Shown here: piece after piece, positions 34,301-42,423 of the stretch
Numbering within the stretch: the first letter of the stretch is position 1
Layout: every line of letters begins with the position of its first letter
From: Catellatospora sp. IY07-71
GTDB lineage: Bacteria; Actinomycetota; Actinomycetes; Mycobacteriales; Micromonosporaceae
DNA: 64,000 nt
Direction of reading: 5' to 3'
NCBI RefSeq assembly: GCF_018326265.1
Contig: NZ_AP023360.1
Coordinates: 2,285,501 to 2,349,500, forward strand
The notes under the pieces: model-generated
Told to the model about the DNA's origin: nothing
Seen by the model: only the letters and a program-made list of their open reading frames with translations
The model's database searches: none
Made by a program: the position numbers and the translations under genes

Positions 34301-34577
34301 AGACCGTGGCGGAGCCGTTGCGCGACGCCGAGGTCACCATGGTCACCCCGTCGACGCCGGCGACCGCCTGCTCGATCGGCACGGCCACCTGCTGCTCCAC
34401 GATCTCCGGCGTGGCGCCCGGGTAGGCGGCGATCACAGAGACGCTGGGGAACTGCAGATCCGGGAACATCTGCTGGCGCAGCTGCGGCAGCACGAAGGCG
34501 CCCGCGCCGAGGATCGCCACGGTTATCAGCGCGACGAGCCCGCGGTTGGCGAGGCTCAGCCTGGCCAGAAAGGACAT
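31398..34577 (-). CDS. RND-family efflux transporter (AcrB/SwrC-like)
   Basis: 1059 residues with the HAE1 RND layout: one N-terminal helix (about 12-32), a large extracytoplasmic loop, six helices (about 335-540), a second loop and six further helices. Motifs include FPDLQFPSVSVIAAYPGA at the start and GGLTIAIGRVVDDSIVVLEN in helix 4 with the acidic proton relay. No TolC-type channel or adaptor gene is adjacent, normal for Gram-positive SwrC-like pumps. It exports lipids, surfactants or drugs by proton antiport; the substrate is unknown. It is divergent from a two-component system. Confidence 0.93.
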   Translation of the reverse strand: MSFLARLSLANRGLVALITVAILGAGAFVLPQLRQQMFPDLQFPSVSVIAAYPGATPEIVEQQVAVPIEQAVAGVDGVTMVTSASRNGSATVWVNFDYGVDIDQVEGDIQQALARIDSRLPQNVDPTVFAGSTDDIPVIQLAASGGGGDDQELARRVRASVLPALNNIEGVREATLTGDRTPQVTIDLNPAKLAAAGLTAQAVTGALTANGISMPGGVIADGGMTYSVAVGSRFTTVEQIGDLYLKPAAKPAAGAKPAALPQLKDVATVTSAPAAATTLTRTNGKPSLGVGVTALPGANAVEISHQVNDKLPDLEQQLGSGGDLQVIFDQAPEVERSVDSLTTEGALGLAFAVLVILVFLLSVRSTLVTAVSIPVSVVIALIALWAGDYSLNLLTLGGLTIAIGRVVDDSIVVLENIKRHLEYGEPKRQAILTAVREVSGAVTASTLTTVAVFLPVALVGGMVGQLFGPFGLTVTAALLASLLVSLTIVPVLAYWFLKAPQGTAAELESIRVQAEAKELRNPLQRVYVPVLRWSLGHRLLTVIMALGIMIGTGYLAGRIETSFIESSGNSFAITQTMPTGTSLAATDEAAKRVEKILDETDGVKSYQVTVGGGGGLFGGGGGADTTRARFQVTSESETDQQALTDSLRDKIDALDDSQVGEVVVGAVQGGFGGNGLEVAVEAADEQTLRAAAEQIRTAVSELEGVTEVDSDLAASTPQVQVALDRPAAARAGLSDAALGQLVGNAFRGTTLTRVVINGIEQPVVLRTGAAPADLAALRALPIGPGVTLDDVADVTTVAGPAQINRVDQVRTAKVTGTPSQEALGTINAKLDAKLKSLDLPEGASYSIGGVTEAQQDAFGDLGLAMLVAIALVFIIMIATFRGLVQPLILLISVPFAATGALGLLAITGQPLGLAAMIGLLMLVGIVVTNAIVLLDLINQYREDGYGVREAIIEGGRRRLRPILMTAVATIFALLPMSLGLTESSAFISQPLAVVVIGGLVSSTLLTLVLVPVLYSLVEGFKLRVKRRRGGTAKHAAPRHEQRTEEPTTGLGEELAEALR

Positions 34578-34884
34578 GACGACTCCAGGAGCTTCACGGT
34601 CGAAGGTATGGGGGAATGACGACCGCCGCAGTCAACCAGGCCAACGCGCAGGAACTGTGAACTGAAGCTGAAAGCAGGCCGAAAGCCGCTCGCAGATCCG
34701 TGCTCCATGGAGTTGTCGGGGGTGACAGGGGGATACGAGGCTCCACGATACGCAGCACCGCCCGGCGAACCGGTTCAAAACGGGCGTGACGCGTATGACT
34801 TTCAGCATTTATTCGGGATTCCTGCAGGGCGCATGCGGGACGGCTCGGGCACACTTGCCGCACTCGACGATGGGAGAGCGGGCG
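34578..34884. promoter_or_regulatory. Divergent control region, RND pump and second two-component system
   Basis: 307 bp between the pump and the response regulator. It holds GCTGAAAGC and GCCGAAAGC, direct repeats at 34667 and 34678 exactly 11 bp apart. This is a candidate binding site for the OmpR-type regulator encoded next to it, which could thus control both the pump and its own gene. A 14-codon frame after GGGGGA (34616-34660) is noted but not called. Confidence 0.45.
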
Positions 34885-35598
34885 ATGAAGCCGGAGAAGG
34901 GCGAACAGCGGCGGCTGCTCGTGGTCGACGACGAGCCCACCATCGTGTCGCTGCTGTCGGCCAGCCTGCGCTTCGTCGGCTTCGAGGTGCGCACCGCCGC
35001 CACCGGCGCCGAGGCACTCGCCGTGGCCGCCGAGTTCAAGCCCGAGCTCCTGGTGCTCGACGTGATGCTGCCCGACTGCGACGGCTTCGAGGTGGTCCGG
35101 CGGCTGCGCGCGAACGGCGCGCACGTGCCCGTGCTGTTCCTGACCGCCCGGGACGGCGTCCAGGACAAGATCACCGGGCTGACCGTGGGCGGCGACGACT
35201 ACGTCACCAAGCCGTTCAGCCTGGAGGAGGTCGTCGCCCGGATCCGGGCCGTGCTGCGGCGCACCTACGCCGGGGTGGCCGCGCCCGCGGACGACTCCAC
35301 GCTGCGCTTCGCCGACCTCGAACTCGACGAGGAGACCCACGACGTGCGCCGCGGCGGCAAGCTGGTGCGGCTCAGCCCGACCGAGTTCAAGCTGCTGCAC
35401 TACCTGATGGTCAACGCCGACCGGGTCGTCTCCAAGGCGCAGATCCTCGACCACGTCTGGCGCTACGACTTCGGCGGCGACGCCCGCATCGTCGAGTCCT
35501 ACATCTCGCTGCTGCGCCGCAAGGTGGACATCGTCGACCCACCCCTGATCCACACGCTGCGCGGGTTCGGGTACTCGCTGCGGCTGCCCCGGTCGTGA
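34885..35598 (+). CDS. OmpR-family response regulator (second system)
   Basis: 237 residues. The receiver domain has the acidic pair DDE, phosphoacceptor Asp59 (LLVLDVMLPD), Thr in FLTARD and Lys in TKPFSLEEV. The winged-helix domain has LSPTEFKLLHYLM and YISLLRRKVD. Much of the protein matches the regulator at 24437, showing a duplication. The ATG at 34885 has GGGAGAG upstream. It overlaps its kinase at GTGA and is divergent from the RND exporter. It resembles TcrX/TrcR; the target set is unknown. Confidence 0.88.
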   Translation: MKPEKGEQRRLLVVDDEPTIVSLLSASLRFVGFEVRTAATGAEALAVAAEFKPELLVLDVMLPDCDGFEVVRRLRANGAHVPVLFLTARDGVQDKITGLTVGGDDYVTKPFSLEEVVARIRAVLRRTYAGVAAPADDSTLRFADLELDEETHDVRRGGKLVRLSPTEFKLLHYLMVNADRVVSKAQILDHVWRYDFGGDARIVESYISLLRRKVDIVDPPLIHTLRGFGYSLRLPRS

Positions 35599-37067
35599 AG
35601 CGCCTGGTGCGCGGGCCGAAGCGCTGGTCCCTGCAGGCGCGGCTGCTCGCGGGCGTGCTGGCGCTGGTCTGCGCCGGGTTCGTGGTCGCCGACATGGCCA
35701 GCGTCGCGCTGCTGCGCATGTACCTCGTCGAGCGCATCGACGAGCAGCTGCACCTCACCATGCAGCAGCTGGTCAAGCTGGAGCCGGCCGACGTCACCGA
35801 CGCCGAGGCCGAGCTGCTGTCCCAGTCCAGGCGCAAGGGCAAGACCTACTTCGACGCGTACGTGCTGGAATTCCTCGACGAGAACGGCAGGCAGCAGGTC
35901 CGCTACGCGGGCGGCGACGAGCAGCGCGGCGGGCCCGCCCTGCCCGCGCTCGACATCGCCTCGGTGCGCCAGCGCGCGGGCACCCCGTTCTTCGTGCCCA
36001 ACGCGGAGTCCTATCACCGGCACCCCGGCTACCAGGTGCTCGTCGGCGAGCGGGAGAGCGGCAAGGGCAGCGTCGTCATCGCGTACGACCTCACCGGCGT
36101 CGCCAAGACCATGGGCCGGCTCGGCGCGATCGAGATCGCGGTGACCCTCGCCGTGCTGGGCCTGGCCACCGCGCTCGGCGTCTGGGTGATCCGGATGAGC
36201 CTGCGCCCGCTCACCGAGGTCGAGCAGACCGCCGAGAAGATCATCGCCGGGGGCGACCTGTCCCGCCGGGTGCCCGAGCAGGCCGGCACGCGCACCGAGA
36301 TGGGCCGGCTGTCGCGCACCCTCAACACCATGCTCACCCAGATCGAGGGCTCGTTCGCCGAGCGTACGGAGTCCGAGGCGCGGCTGCGCCGCTTCGTCGC
36401 CGACGCCTCGCACGAGCTGCGCACCCCGCTCGCCGGCATCCGCGGCCTCGCCGAGCTGCACCGGCAGGGCGTCGTCACCGACCCCGCCGAGGTGTCCGCG
36501 CTGCTCGCCCGCATCGAGACCGAGGCCACCCGGATGGGCCTGCTCGTCGAGGACCTGCTGCTGCTCGCCCGGCTCGACGAGCAGCGCCCGCTGCGCAGCG
36601 AGCCCGTCGACCTGGTGCCGCTGGCCGCCGATGCGATCGAGGCGGCGCAGCTGCGCGACCTGGAGCGGCCGCTGCGGCTGGAGCTGCTCGACGGCGAGCC
36701 GCCCGTGGTCCGCGGCGACGAGGACCGGCTGCGGCAGGTCGTCACCAACCTGGTCGGCAACGCGCTGACGCATACGCCCGCCGGGACGCCGGTCACGGTC
36801 CGGGTCGGCGTCGAGGGCGACCGAGCGCTGCTCGAAGTCGTCGACCGCGGCCCCGGTCTCGCGCCGGAGCACGCCGAACGGGTCTTCGAGCGCTTCTACC
36901 GCGCCGACCCGGCGCGAGCGCGCGACCACGAGCGTTCTCCCGCGGCCGGTTCCGGGCTCGGCCTGTCCATCGTGGCCGCGCTGGTCACCGCCCACGGCGG
37001 CGACGTCTGCCACCGGGCCACCCCCGGCGGCGGCGCCACCTTCCGGATCACCCTTCCCCTGGCCTGA
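35595..37067 (+). CDS. Membrane sensor histidine kinase (second system)
   Basis: 490 residues. Membrane helices at about 18-40 and 178-198 flank an extracytoplasmic sensor of about 135 residues, then HAMP (about 200-252), phosphoacceptor His273 in ASHELRTPLAGIRG, and an ATPase domain with NLVGNALTHTPAG, DRGPGLA and GLGLSIV. It shares the VEDLLLLARLD linker with the first kinase. GTG start overlapping the regulator stop. With the regulator it probably controls the divergent pump. Confidence 0.9.
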   Translation: MKRLVRGPKRWSLQARLLAGVLALVCAGFVVADMASVALLRMYLVERIDEQLHLTMQQLVKLEPADVTDAEAELLSQSRRKGKTYFDAYVLEFLDENGRQQVRYAGGDEQRGGPALPALDIASVRQRAGTPFFVPNAESYHRHPGYQVLVGERESGKGSVVIAYDLTGVAKTMGRLGAIEIAVTLAVLGLATALGVWVIRMSLRPLTEVEQTAEKIIAGGDLSRRVPEQAGTRTEMGRLSRTLNTMLTQIEGSFAERTESEARLRRFVADASHELRTPLAGIRGLAELHRQGVVTDPAEVSALLARIETEATRMGLLVEDLLLLARLDEQRPLRSEPVDLVPLAADAIEAAQLRDLERPLRLELLDGEPPVVRGDEDRLRQVVTNLVGNALTHTPAGTPVTVRVGVEGDRALLEVVDRGPGLAPEHAERVFERFYRADPARARDHERSPAAGSGLGLSIVAALVTAHGGDVCHRATPGGGATFRITLPLA

Positions 37068-37124
37068 CACCCGCGCCGCACCCTGCCTGCGTGGCGCCGA
37101 GCCCCGTGCGGCGGCTGACCTTCG

Positions 37125-37190
37125 AAGATCGCTGGTTCGTGTCGAAACCTGTGGTCCAGCCCCACTTTTGGACACATACCGCCGATCATG
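37125..37190 (+). repeat. Family A palindromic element, copy 4
   Basis: GATCGCTGGTTCGTGTC and GACACATACCGCCGATC are the arms, with core CCTGTGGTCCAGCCCCACTT. 57 bp separate the two GATC ends. Confidence 0.82.
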
Positions 37191-37231
37191 GGTGGCCGCC
37201 CGGTCGCGTGTGGGGAGGGCTGCGGTCGGAT

Positions 37232-37293
37232 GATCGCGGTCTCGTGTCGGAATCTGTGGTCTGGCCCCACTTTTGGACACGAAACGCTGATCA
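37232..37293 (+). repeat. Family A palindromic element, copy 5
   Basis: GATCGCGGTCTCGTGTC and GACACGAAACGCTGATC are the arms; the core CTGTGGTCTGGCCCCACTTT is nearly that of copy 4. 41 bp separate copies 4 and 5. Confidence 0.82.
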
Positions 37294-37337
37294 ATGGGCC
37301 GCCGCCCCCGGTGCCCGGCGGGCGGGCCGGGCCGGAT

Positions 37338-37400
37338 GATCGCGGTCTCGTGTCCCAACCTGGGGTCCAGCCCCACTTCCCGACACGAACCGCCGATCAT
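37338..37400 (+). repeat. Family A palindromic element, copy 6
   Basis: GATCGCGGTCTCGTGTC and GACACGAACCGCCGATC are the arms, with core CCTGGGGTCCAGCCCCACTT. It starts 44 bp after copy 5. Confidence 0.82.
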
Positions 37401-37422
37401 CCCGGCGGGCACCCGAAACCCT

Positions 37423-37489
37423 CGCGTTGATCACGGCGCCAGGGTCGCGACACGCCGTCGAACCCGTCCATAAGTTCATGATCAACGCG
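37423..37489. repeat. 67-bp inverted repeat (CGCGTTGATCA ends)
   Basis: CGCGTTGATCA (37423-37433) and TGATCAACGCG (37479-37489) are perfect 11-bp arms with GATC inside each. The core is unlike family A or B, so this is a third kind of element. Confidence 0.65.
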
Positions 37490-37576
37490 TAAGGGGGCGG
37501 GGTGGGGGATGGACCTTAAGGGTGGGTTAAAGATGGGGGGAGGGCTCTTGTGTGGTCGGGGTCACGGGATTAACTT

Positions 37577-37593
37577 TTAGCAAACTTAACTAA
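37577..37593. promoter_or_regulatory. TTAG-N9-CTAA operator-like site before the chitinase gene
   Basis: TTAGCAAACTTAACTAA matches the palindromic pattern TTAGnnAAnTTnnCTAA and lies in AT-rich promoter DNA about 45 bp before the start. Related TTAG/CTAA motifs precede secreted polysaccharide hydrolase genes in Micromonosporaceae, from memory of such promoters. It is a candidate site for a chitin-responsive regulator. Confidence 0.45.
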
Positions 37594-37636
37594 CGGTTTC
37601 CCTGTGATTGCTGAGCCGCCCACCAGGAGGGTGATC

Positions 37637-40240
37637 GTGCAACGTAAACCGCTACTCAATCTCTTCGTCGCCACGGCGACGGCGCTGGTCGGGACCGCCG
37701 TGGCCGTCGCGGTCGCGGGCACCGCCGGTGGCGCCGTGGTGGACCACAACGCCTGCCGGCCGGACGGTCTCTATCAGACCCCGAACGTGGCCGTGCCCTA
37801 CTGCGACGTCTACGACACCAACGGCCGCGAGGCGATGGGCGCCGGTCACCCGCGCCGCATCATCGGCTACTTCACGAGCTGGCGCACCGGCAAGAACGGC
37901 GCCCCCGCCTACCTCGCGAACCAGATCCCGTGGACGAAGATCACGCACATCAACTACGCGTTCGCGCACGTCGACGGGACCAACAAGATCTCGATCGGCG
38001 ACCCCACCGCGGCGAACAACGCGTCCACGAACATGACCTGGCCCGGCGTGGCCGGTGCGGAGATGGACCCGGCGTTCCCCTACACGGGCCACTTCAACCT
38101 GCTCAACAAGTTCAAGAAGCAGTACCCGGACGTCAAGACGCTGATCAGCGTCGGCGGCTGGGCGGAGACCGGCGCGTACTTCGACGCCAACGGCACCCGG
38201 ATCGACTCCGGCGGCTTCTACCGGATGACCACCAACGCCGACGGCTCGGTCAACACGGCGGGCATCAACACGTTCGCCGACTCGGTCGTGTCGTTCCTGC
38301 GCACGTACGGGTTCGACGGCGTGGACATCGACTACGAGTACCCGACGTCCAACAAGGACGCGGGCCACCCGCTCGACTTCGCGCAGTCCAACGCGCGCCG
38401 GGCCGGCCTGAACGCGTCGTACCAGGTGCTGATGAAGGCGCTGCGCGAGAAGCTGGACACGGCCGCCGCGAGTGACGGCAAGTACTACATGGTCACCGTC
38501 GCCGCTCCGGCCTCCGGCTGGCTGCTGCGCGGCATGGAGTCCTACCAGGCCACGCAGTACCTCGACTACATCAACATCATGTCGTACGACCTGCACGGCG
38601 CCTGGAACCAGTACGTCGGCCCGAACGCGTCGCTGTTCGACGACGGCGCAGACAACGAGCTGACCGCGGGCGGCGTGTACAGCGCCTACTCCGGCATCGG
38701 CTACCTCAACACCGACTGGGCGTACCACTACTACCGCGGCGCGGTGCAGAGCGGCCGGATCAACATCGGCGTGCCGTACTACACCCGCGGCCACAAGGAC
38801 GTCACCGGCGGCACCAACGGCCTCTGGGGCACCGCGGCGAAGACGGCGAACTGCCCGATCGGCACGCAGAGCCCGTGCGGCAACGGCGCCATCGGCATCG
38901 ACAACCTGTGGCACGACCTCGACCCGCAGGGCAACGAGGAGCCGGCCGGCTCGAACCCGATGTGGCACGCGAAGAACCTGGAGAACGGCATCGCCGGCTC
39001 CTACCGGACGGCGTACGGGCTCACCCCGGCCACCGACCCGAACGACAACCTGACCGGCACCTACACCCGCCACTACTCGTCGACCCTGGTCGCGCCGTGG
39101 CTGTGGAACGCCACCAAGAAGGTGTTCCTGTCCACCGAGGACGAGCAGTCGATCGCGGCCAAGGCCGACTACGTGGTCAACCGCGGCATCGGCGGCATCA
39201 TGATCTGGGAACTGGCGGGCGACTACGCCTTCGACACCGCGGCCGGTGAGTACCGGATGGGCAACACGCTCACCAACACCATCGCGTCGAAGTTCGCCAG
39301 CGCGTCGCCGTACGGCGCCAGCCGGTCCAACACCGCGCTGCCCGCCCAGACGCTGAACGTGGACGTGTCGCTCGGCCAGTTCGCGCTCGGCGACTCGAAC
39401 TACCCGATCAACCCGAAGCTGAAGCTGACCAACAACTCCACCACCACCATCCCCGGCGGGGCGACCCTGGACTTCGACTACGGCACCTCGGCGCCGGGCA
39501 CGATGAGCCAGCAGTCCGGCTGGACGATGACGGTCACCCCCGGCCACACCGGCAACAACGTCGGCGGCCTGAAGGGCGACTTCCACCACGCGAAGGTGAC
39601 GCTGCCGAGCTACCTGTCGGTGGCGCCGGGCGCGAGCGTCGAGATCACGCTGAACTACGTGCTCCCGATCGGGTCGCCGTCCAACTACACGCTCACCTTC
39701 GGCGGCCAGACCTACAACCTGTCGGTCAACCGCGGCCGCGGCGGGGTCACCCCGTCCGGCACGGCCTCGCCGAGCACGCCGACCTCGCCCAGCGCGTCGC
39801 CGAGCACCCCGGCCACCTGCACCGACCCGGCGTGGGTCGCCACGCAGGTGTACACCGGCGGCAACCGCGTCTCGCACAACGGCCGGTCGTGGCGGGCGCA
39901 GTGGTGGACGCAGAACGAGACGCCCGGCGTCGCGTCGGTCTGGGTCGACCTCGGCCCGTGCGCGGGCGGCAGCGCCTCGCCGTCGTCCTCGCCGAGCGCG
40001 TCGCCGTCGCCGAGCCGCAGCACCTCGCCCAGCCCGAGCGTCTCGCCGAGCGCCAGCGCGTCGCCGTCGGCCAGCCCGTCGACGTCGCCCGGGGCGTACC
40101 CGGCCTGGGCGCCGAACACCTACTACGCGGCGGGTGTCCGGGTCACCTACGGCGGCCGCACCTGGCAGTGCCGCCAGAACCACACCTCGCTGGTCGGCTG
40201 GGAGCCGCCGAACGTCGGCGCCCTCTGGCTGGCGGTCTGA
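37637..40240 (+). CDS. Secreted multidomain chitinase, GH18 with two chitin-binding domains
   Basis: 867 residues. A signal peptide (about 1-33) precedes a GH18 domain (about 60-540) with DGVDIDYEYP; catalytic Glu is near 233. A ChiC-type beta domain (about 565-690) follows, then two carbohydrate-binding modules of family 5/12 (about 728-775 and 820-867), with Ser/Pro linkers (SPSASPSPS repeats). It cleaves beta-1,4-linked GlcNAc chains outside the cell. Start: GTG 37637 with GGAGG; GTG 37604 is upstream but lacks a ribosome site. It is preceded by a TTAG/CTAA operator-like motif and followed by a terminator. Confidence 0.93.
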   Translation: MQRKPLLNLFVATATALVGTAVAVAVAGTAGGAVVDHNACRPDGLYQTPNVAVPYCDVYDTNGREAMGAGHPRRIIGYFTSWRTGKNGAPAYLANQIPWTKITHINYAFAHVDGTNKISIGDPTAANNASTNMTWPGVAGAEMDPAFPYTGHFNLLNKFKKQYPDVKTLISVGGWAETGAYFDANGTRIDSGGFYRMTTNADGSVNTAGINTFADSVVSFLRTYGFDGVDIDYEYPTSNKDAGHPLDFAQSNARRAGLNASYQVLMKALREKLDTAAASDGKYYMVTVAAPASGWLLRGMESYQATQYLDYINIMSYDLHGAWNQYVGPNASLFDDGADNELTAGGVYSAYSGIGYLNTDWAYHYYRGAVQSGRINIGVPYYTRGHKDVTGGTNGLWGTAAKTANCPIGTQSPCGNGAIGIDNLWHDLDPQGNEEPAGSNPMWHAKNLENGIAGSYRTAYGLTPATDPNDNLTGTYTRHYSSTLVAPWLWNATKKVFLSTEDEQSIAAKADYVVNRGIGGIMIWELAGDYAFDTAAGEYRMGNTLTNTIASKFASASPYGASRSNTALPAQTLNVDVSLGQFALGDSNYPINPKLKLTNNSTTTIPGGATLDFDYGTSAPGTMSQQSGWTMTVTPGHTGNNVGGLKGDFHHAKVTLPSYLSVAPGASVEITLNYVLPIGSPSNYTLTFGGQTYNLSVNRGRGGVTPSGTASPSTPTSPSASPSTPATCTDPAWVATQVYTGGNRVSHNGRSWRAQWWTQNETPGVASVWVDLGPCAGGSASPSSSPSASPSPSRSTSPSPSVSPSASASPSASPSTSPGAYPAWAPNTYYAAGVRVTYGGRTWQCRQNHTSLVGWEPPNVGALWLAV

Positions 40241-40247
40241 AACCGGC

Positions 40248-40288
40248 CCGTCCCGGCGCGCCCCCCTTCCAACGGCGCGCCGGGACGG
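40248..40288 (+). terminator. Terminator after chitinase
   Basis: CCGTCCCGGCGCGCC and GGCGCGCCGGGACGG are perfect 15-bp arms with an 11-nt loop, starting 7 bp past the stop codon. Confidence 0.88.
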
Positions 40289-40375
40289 CCCTCCATCCCG
40301 CGCAACTGTGATGCCGGTCATCGTCTGAGCAGGTCTGACAGCTCAGACGGGGCCGGCATCCGGCATGATGACGGC

Positions 40376-41191
40376 GTGGGAACCACCGCGTTCGTGTTCG
40401 GCGGCGGCGGCGTGCTCGGCGCCGTCGAGGTCGGCATGCTGCGCGCGCTGTTCCGGGCCGGCATCCGCCCGGACCTGGTGACGGGCGTGTCCATCGGCGC
40501 GGTCAACGCCGCGCTGCTCGCCGCGCACCCCGAGCCCGAGGTCACCGACAAGCTGGTGCGCCTGTGGGCCACCCCCGAGATGAACGAGGTGTACGGCGAC
40601 TCGGTGCCGCGCCAGCTGCGCCGCCTGGCCACCCGCACCCACCTGCACTCGCCCGCCCCGCTGCAGCGGGTGCTGGAGCGGTCGATGCGGTCCGGGATCA
40701 CCTTCGCCGACATGGCCGTGCCGCTGCACCTGTGCGCCGCGAACGTCGAGCGCGCCGAGGCGCACTGGTTCAGCGAGGGCCGCGTGCTCGACGCGGTGCT
40801 GGCCGCGGCCGCCCTGCCCGGCCTGCTGCCCCCGGTGGAGCTGGGCGGCGAGCACTACCTCGACGGCGGCCTGGTGGCGTATCCGATCACGCGGGCGATC
40901 GAGCTGGGCGCCGACGAGGTGTTCCTGCTGCAGGTGGGCCGCCTGGAGCGCCCGCTGCAGCCGCCGCAGCGCCCGTGGGAGGCGACCAACGTCGCCATGG
41001 AGATCGCGCGCCGGGTCCGCTTCACCCGCGAGCTGGCCGCCGTGCCCGAGGGCGTGCGCGTGCACGTCCTGCCCGGCGGCGCCGGCGCCGACGAGAGCCC
41101 GTGGGCGTACCGCGACGCCGCCGCCGTGGGCCGCCGCGTCAGCGAGGCCTACGCCGCGTCCCGCGACTACCTCGCCGCCGTCGGCCGCTGA
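40376..41191 (+). CDS. Patatin-like phospholipase
   Basis: 271 residues with the patatin fold. The oxyanion loop is FGGGGVLGA (8-16), the nucleophile Ser39 is in GVSIG, and the catalytic Asp is in YLDGGLVAYP (about 163). There is no signal peptide, so the enzyme acts in the cytoplasm on membrane or storage lipids as an acyl hydrolase. The start is GTG 40376. It is convergent with the HdeD-like gene, with a family B palindrome between. Confidence 0.87.
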   Translation: MGTTAFVFGGGGVLGAVEVGMLRALFRAGIRPDLVTGVSIGAVNAALLAAHPEPEVTDKLVRLWATPEMNEVYGDSVPRQLRRLATRTHLHSPAPLQRVLERSMRSGITFADMAVPLHLCAANVERAEAHWFSEGRVLDAVLAAAALPGLLPPVELGGEHYLDGGLVAYPITRAIELGADEVFLLQVGRLERPLQPPQRPWEATNVAMEIARRVRFTRELAAVPEGVRVHVLPGGAGADESPWAYRDAAAVGRRVSEAYAASRDYLAAVGR

Positions 41192-41209
41192 CCGACCCGA
41201 CCCCCTGAA

Positions 41210-41284
41210 GATCGTCCGACTTGCCTGGCAGGTGGGCGTATCTTGAGTCGCCATACCCCCATGTGCCTGGCAAGCCGGACGATC
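41210..41284. repeat. 75-bp palindromic intergenic element, family B copy 2
   Basis: Arms GATCGTCCGACTTGCC (41210-41225) and GGCAAGCCGGACGATC (41269-41284) differ by one base and share the inner GGGCGTATC with copy 1 at 1896-1970. The two copies have exactly equal length. It fills the gap between convergent patatin and HdeD-like genes, where it may terminate both. Confidence 0.78.
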
Positions 41285-41296
41285 AACGGCGGGGGG

Positions 41297-41902
41297 TCAG
41301 GCGACGCCGGGGATCATGGGGCCGGAGGTGGTCTTCTTGGCCGAGCGGCCGGAGGCGATGCCTAGGACGAGCTGGATGATGCCGAGGGCGATCAGCCAGA
41401 GGCCGGCGATCCAGACGAGCACGGTCAGGGTGGGGCCGGGCCAGAGGAAGAGGATCAGGCCGGCCACGATGCTGAGGACGCCGAGCAGCACGGTGCCGAT
41501 CTTCGGCCAGGTGCCGTGGGTGCGGGCGAAGCCGGTGACGATCTCGGCCACGCCGCCGACGATCCAGACGATGCCCAGGATCGCGGCGAGCACGGTGACC
41601 GTGCCGGTCAGGTGGCGCAGGCACAGGATGCCGACGATCACGTAGAGCACGCCGACCACCGCGATCAGGGCGCGGTGCCCGCCGCTGACGCCCTTGCTGG
41701 TCAGGCCCTCCGCGACGCGGAAGATGCCGACCAGGATCAGCCAGATGCCGAGCAGCGTGACGAGGAAGAGCAGCGTCTTGTCCGGCCAGAAGATGAGGAA
41801 GAGCCCGGCGGCCAGCGACACGAGCCCGCCGAAGATCGCCATCCGCTTGAACGACTGCAGTGCCGCGGTCTCCAGTGCGGCGTCTCCGTACGGATCACTC
41901 AT
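41297..41902 (-). CDS. HdeD-like six-helix membrane protein (DUF308)
   Basis: 201 residues with six membrane helices in three hairpins, the three-fold repeated DUF308/HdeD pattern (e.g. GLVSLAAGLFLIFWPDKTLL, GVLSIVAGLILFLWPGPTL). Homologues in enterobacteria are linked to acid resistance, but the biochemical role is unknown. The ATG at 41902 is divergent from the DUF6325 gene. It stands alone with its own promoter. Confidence 0.87.
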   Translation of the reverse strand: MSDPYGDAALETAALQSFKRMAIFGGLVSLAAGLFLIFWPDKTLLFLVTLLGIWLILVGIFRVAEGLTSKGVSGGHRALIAVVGVLYVIVGILCLRHLTGTVTVLAAILGIVWIVGGVAEIVTGFARTHGTWPKIGTVLLGVLSIVAGLILFLWPGPTLTVLVWIAGLWLIALGIIQLVLGIASGRSAKKTTSGPMIPGVA

Positions 41903-41979
41903 GATGGGAAGATATCTCGCAATATCCCAGAATTCTCCCTTTTCGGATGAGTAGCCTCAGGCTGGAGTGAGGGGGAGCA

Positions 41980-42423
41980 ATGAAGAGGGGCCCGCTGGAG
42001 TTCGTGGTCGTCGAGTTCACCGACGGCTTCCCCGGGCGCCGTCTCGGCCCCGAGCTGCACCGCCTGGTCGACCAGGAGATCGTCCGGATCATCGACATGG
42101 TGGTGGTCGACCGCGCCGCCGACGGCACGGTCACCTCGCACGAGCTGAGCGAGTACGAGGGCGACGCCGAGTTCGAGGCGATCGACGCGGCCATCCAGGC
42201 GGTCGACGGGCTCATCTCCGAACAGGACGTGCAGGATCTCGCGGAGACGATCAGGCCCGGCGCCAAGGCGCTGGTGCTGCTGTTCGAGCACCTGTGGCTG
42301 AGCAGCCTGCGCGCTGTCATCGACGAGGCGGGCGGCGAGATCGTGATGGCCGAGCGCATCCCGGGACCGGTGGTGGACGCGATCGAGGAGGCCGCCGTGG
42401 CCGCGGGCGGGAGGCTGCCGTGA
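41980..42423 (+). CDS. DUF6325-family protein
   Basis: 147 residues, an alpha/beta protein with two matching halves (MKRGPLEFVVVEFTD, and a second half with IRPGAKALVLLFEHLW). This matches the DUF6325/DUF1269-like family often found with SHOCT-domain membrane proteins in actinomycetes; function unknown. GGGGGAG precedes the ATG. It is the first gene of an operon-like run, overlapping the next gene by one base. Confidence 0.78.
   Translation: MKRGPLEFVVVEFTDGFPGRRLGPELHRLVDQEIVRIIDMVVVDRAADGTVTSHELSEYEGDAEFEAIDAAIQAVDGLISEQDVQDLAETIRPGAKALVLLFEHLWLSSLRAVIDEAGGEIVMAERIPGPVVDAIEEAAVAAGGRLP

Larger units (their letters stand above)
37068..37636 (+). other. Repeat-rich region between the second kinase and the chitinase gene
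   Basis: 569 bp. It holds three family A elements (37125-37190, 37232-37293, 37338-37400), a separate 67-bp inverted repeat (37423-37489) and the chitinase promoter with a TTAG/CTAA motif (37577-37593). No credible gene; long apparent frames follow the repeats. Confidence 0.75.

Noticed and set aside
34616..34660. A 14-codon frame with GGGGGA in front, in the divergent pump/regulator region
   Set aside because: Too short and without a recognisable motif; it overlaps the likely regulator site. It may still be a small upstream ORF.
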